Assembly: GCA_033002965.1 (NCBI GenBank)
Contig: JAURVB010014977.1
Span: forward strand, 1 to 64,000
Length of the DNA stretch: 64,000 nt
Direction of reading: 5' to 3'
DNA from: Piper betle
Taxonomy: Eukaryota; Streptophyta; Magnoliopsida; Piperales; Piperaceae
Below, piece by piece: positions 61,201-64,000 of this stretch (position 1 is its first letter; each line of letters starts with the position of its first letter). The notes beneath the pieces were generated by a model. That model saw only the letters and a program-made list of their open reading frames with translations, was not told the origin of the DNA and ran no database searches. Both the position numbers and the translations under genes were made by a program.

Positions 61201-61981
61201 GCAGGATTGTCTTTCATGCTGTCCTCAACCAATATACTGGTTTTCTCTTGCAGTGCATTTTCACCTGCTTCACACAAGAGAGGGAAAAACCCCATTGAAC
61301 AAAACCTTTGTTTTGTATGCAACAAGAGCTAGTGTGTGCAAGAGACGATCAGTAGACAGTCTAGAAATGAACGGCAAAAACAAACACAGTTTAAGACCAT
61401 TTCATGCTATTGAAAACATTTCCAAATCAATATATCTTGACCTCAAGAAGAGCCTATACCAAACTAGTCATCAGAGAAGATTTGAGAAGCTTGCAATGCC
61501 TACATCACATGCAGAATAACTCTAAACACATTTAGTACACGCAAGCTAAAGATTGACACACATGAACAATAGCACATCTACTAAGCAAACAAAACACACT
61601 CGGAAAGGCATCAACATTGGCAAAAATGATAGAAACCATACAGAGAGAGAATCAGTGCATACCTCCGGGAAGTTGAAAAACAGGTATCGGGGTGTCAGAA
61701 GAAGCAGCACGAGAATTAGTCTTCTTCTTAAAAGAGGTCTTTTGCAGCTCCTGTGTCATCAAGCCATGGCTTTGGAGTATAGGAGGAGTGACCACCAGCT
61801 GCTGCAATTGTAAGATGGGTGGAAGAGGAAGTATTCCTTGCGGGTACCTCTGGTAAGGATTCTGAAACTGCATGAAAGTGTGAGAGGAATGGGTGGTAGC
61901 ACCACTCCTTGCTCTGTTACAACTGCTCCTGGCCCTTGAGCTGCATTTCTTATGCCCTCCAGACCCCTCTCTTTCTTCCAT
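58254..61981 (-). CDS. AGO7: Argonaute 7 (AGO7/ZIPPY type)
   Basis: AGO7 loads miR390 and triggers TAS3 tasiRNA production, which controls auxin response factors and leaf development. Exons on the minus strand are 61663-61981, 60016-61264 and 58254-59697, joined in frame to 1003 residues (Arabidopsis 990). The N-terminal 106 residues are low-complexity and Ser/Gln-rich. Then come KRPDAGGQEG and the N domain (about 158-311), PAZ (about 357-487) and PIWI (about 660-970). The slicer residues are all present: Asp744 in FMGADVTH, Glu785 in THRKEIIEDL, Asp817 in FFRDGVSE and His913 in SRPTHYHVLWDE. The C-terminus LPKLSEKIKNLMFYC is AGO7-specific. The start is the first in-frame ATG with MEE, as in Arabidopsis. 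Relative to Arabidopsis there is a slightly longer loop after RLF (residues about 863-877). No frame defect. Confidence 0.97.
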
Positions 61982-62707
61982 GAATTGGGCAGAAGCTATT
62001 CACACATCCAAGGTTAATAACAAGGTAAAAAAGGAAGAAGAGTACTCCTCAAAAGTGATATCTGGATTTTCTACCCCAAGAAGCCTCTTTTCTCTCCTTA
62101 CTACCAATATCTCACTGCCCAGTTGCTAAACGAGAAGAAATAAACAAGTCCATCATCAAGCAGGCATGGTGGACATATTCATTAGCTACAAAGGGGACTA
62201 CCTATGACCTCCGTCTAATTTGTTTTGTGTCAAAACAATGAAGCAAAATGGCATACTCCTTCAACCCCAGAGACAACATGGTGTAGCAAGAAGCGTAGAA
62301 ATAAATAATACTGTATATAGATCAGAAAGGAGGAAGAGAGGCTGGCTAGTATTAAGAAGAGAGTGGAAGGGGGACTTAAAAAGAAGTGATGCACTTTCTT
62401 TGGTACACAGAGAGTCTGCAGTTACGCATCTGCTCACATAGGAAGGGGGGTGGGCACTGTGCATCTCCCAGTGTGTTTTGTGTGGAACAGTGAAAAGTTT
62501 GTTCTGTTCCTTGGCCTCGCTTGCCTTGTACTCCCAGTGGGGAAGGGAAAAAGATGATGCTCCTTCGTCAAGGAAGGGACCCAATCCCAGATGGGGGGCA
62601 GAAGGAATGCTTTCTTGGGTAATTGAATGCTATCTGCCATGACTTGAGCCATTCATGCAGCAAACAAAGCTCCACTCCACACAACCACCGCCCCCCCCCC
62701 CCCACAC

Positions 62708-62714
62708 TATAAAA
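62708..62714 (+). promoter_or_regulatory. TATA-box-like site divergent from AGO7
   Basis: TATAAAA on the plus strand lies just after the C13 run and is followed by pyrimidine-rich sequence, as expected of a plant core promoter. If real it would drive a transcript away from AGO7. No coding frame downstream is convincing. Confidence 0.25.
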
Positions 62715-63457
62715 CCTCCCCTTCTGACCCCTTTCCAAGCCTACTTCAAAGTACTGGATCTCTCTCCTATCCATCTTTACTCCATCTACAGTGATCTACC
62801 CTGCCTCTCTACAATCTATGTCACTGTTTGCTATACATTTATGCTTTTAAAAAAAAAGGAGCATTCACGTCACCTTCTGCCCTTCTATGCTTGTAAGATG
62901 GATCAATGGTTTCATAATTTCATTGGGTCAGTGCTGTTTTTTTTTCTTTTCTCCTTCCTGTCTCCTCTCCTGGAAAGGGGCCCATGGATGGAGGTGAAGA
63001 TGGTACATCATTGTCTTGCTAAAAAGTGTACTTCTCTGTGATTTCTTGGATAAGAAAGCATTTGTCTGTCCCACCGCAGGGTTCTTCAATTTGGGCCATG
63101 GGAAGGATTCCAAGCTGCGGTCATCTTTCCGTTGGGGGTCAAGTTGGTCGGCCAATGTTTCTTACTCTTGTCAATGAGCCCACACTTCATTTGGTGGATC
63201 AAGAAAAATGAGGAGCTCAACAGCCAACAGTATTCTTAAGTTTCTAACACAGTATGATTCAACTTAATCTTATGAAAGTACAAATGAGATGCATTATTGT
63301 ACAAAAATCAAATGTGGTAGCTTATAAGAACATTTTAAAGCGACAAAAGATTGGATATGAAGAGGTTATGGTCTTCATTGGAGTGGTATATATATATATA
63401 TATACACACACACACGTATATCCAATGGTAACTACTTGACTTATTCAATGGGTTGCA

Positions 63458-63531
63458 AGTACTTCAAGTTATATAAACATTTTGATAAGAGAACAGTACT
63501 TCAAGTTATATAAACATTTTGATAAGAGAAC
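63458..63531. repeat. 37-bp tandem duplication
   Basis: Two identical units (AGTACTTCAAGTTATATAAA...) start at 63458 and 63495. Confidence 0.95.
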
Positions 63532-64000
63532 GCAAACATTGATAACATGGGAAACATTGAACACTCAGTGGGATCTACAATGTAATAATGCAATGGCAAG
63601 TGATGATGTTTGGCCAGACCAATAATTGAGTTTGGCAGCAATTATCTGGCTACCTAATTTTATTCACCAGAATGAGAATTAACCAACTTTTTAAAAAGAA
63701 GTTGTAAGCTATTGGCCAGTTATATGCTAATATTAATGTCATTACATTATCATTTGCCCTCGGAAACTGAAAAAGATCTTCAAGTCTTATAAAAAAATTG
63801 TTTTTGGCCATTTGAGTTTTTAGAATAGTTGGTAATATTAATAGATAAAGGGTCAGCTTAATAAAAAAAGTACAAAAATCCTTTTCTTATCATATTGATT
63901 CAGAAAAATAACTGCCTAGGCTTCGGTTGTAGTAGAATCTAACTACTTGCCTTTGAGTATTCATTCAATCAAAAGTCACTTTGGATTTGATCTCAAACTC

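Larger units (their letters stand above)
61982..64000. other. AGO7 upstream region and window end
   Basis: Contains the AGO7 promoter (minus strand), a C13 run at 62691-62703, and AT-rich DNA beyond 63200 with a (TA)n(CA)n run at about 63389-63416. No gene supported; the frames near 62655-63041 have no family resemblance. Confidence 0.45.

Noticed and set aside
61434..61455. TCTTGACCTCAAGAAGAG in AGO7 intron 1 resembles tasiARF
   Set aside because: Only about nine bases match, and no miR390 target sites flank it.
62655..63041. A 128-codon frame upstream of AGO7
   Set aside because: No family resemblance; it starts in the C13 run and has no splice or codon support.
1..64000. CRISPR arrays, bacterial operons or tRNA genes
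   Set aside because: None seen; repeats are plant transposons and microsatellites, and no cloverleaf with the A and B box words was found by eye.

Overview
The window is nuclear DNA from a flowering plant. Genes have many short introns with GT-AG borders, intergenic DNA is AT-rich and full of transposon remnants and TA microsatellites, and every recognisable protein is a plant-type protein (plastid ferrochelatase 1, group I WRKY factor, AGO7, norcoclaurine-synthase-like PR10 proteins). I cannot name the species from sequence alone. NCS-like genes and GC-rich first exons would fit many angiosperms, including magnoliids and monocots.

Layout. 1-4.9 kb is transposon territory: a Ty3/gypsy-like LTR (minus strand) followed by two oppositely oriented hAT-like non-autonomous elements with 8-bp target duplications. 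5.0-9.1 kb (+) is a complete 17-exon enolase gene. 10.2/12.0-14.7 kb (+) is ferrochelatase 1. A triple 123-bp tandem repeat (16.8-17.2 kb) precedes a group I WRKY gene of the WRKY3/4 type (17.5-21.4 kb, +). 25.6-31.0 kb (+) is a myristoylation-type CDK-like kinase related to Arabidopsis IBS1. 35.2-36.9 kb (-) is the mitochondrial COX16 assembly factor. 37.4-41.1 kb is a cluster of non-autonomous DNA elements, one of which carries a piece of plastid 16S rRNA inside its terminal inverted repeats. 46.4-46.7 kb (+) is an intronless ELOF1 gene lying just behind a 324-bp foldback. 48-52.4 kb (-) holds two NCS-like PR10 genes (one frameshifted) and a relic of a third. 53-55.2 kb is again mobile DNA, including an inverted copy of a 630-bp repeat also seen at 41 kb. 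58.3-62.0 kb (-) is a complete three-exon AGO7.

The genes are unrelated housekeeping and regulatory genes (glycolysis, haem synthesis, respiratory assembly, transcription elongation, defence transcription, tasiRNA biogenesis) and do not form one system. The exception is the local NCS-like tandem family. The most unusual structures are the plastid-DNA-carrying foldback element, the foldback abutting ELOF1, and several one-base length differences in or next to homopolymers of otherwise intact coding exons. The latter suggest either uncorrected long-read assembly errors or recent gene decay; ferrochelatase, WRKY and NCS-like copy 1 are affected.
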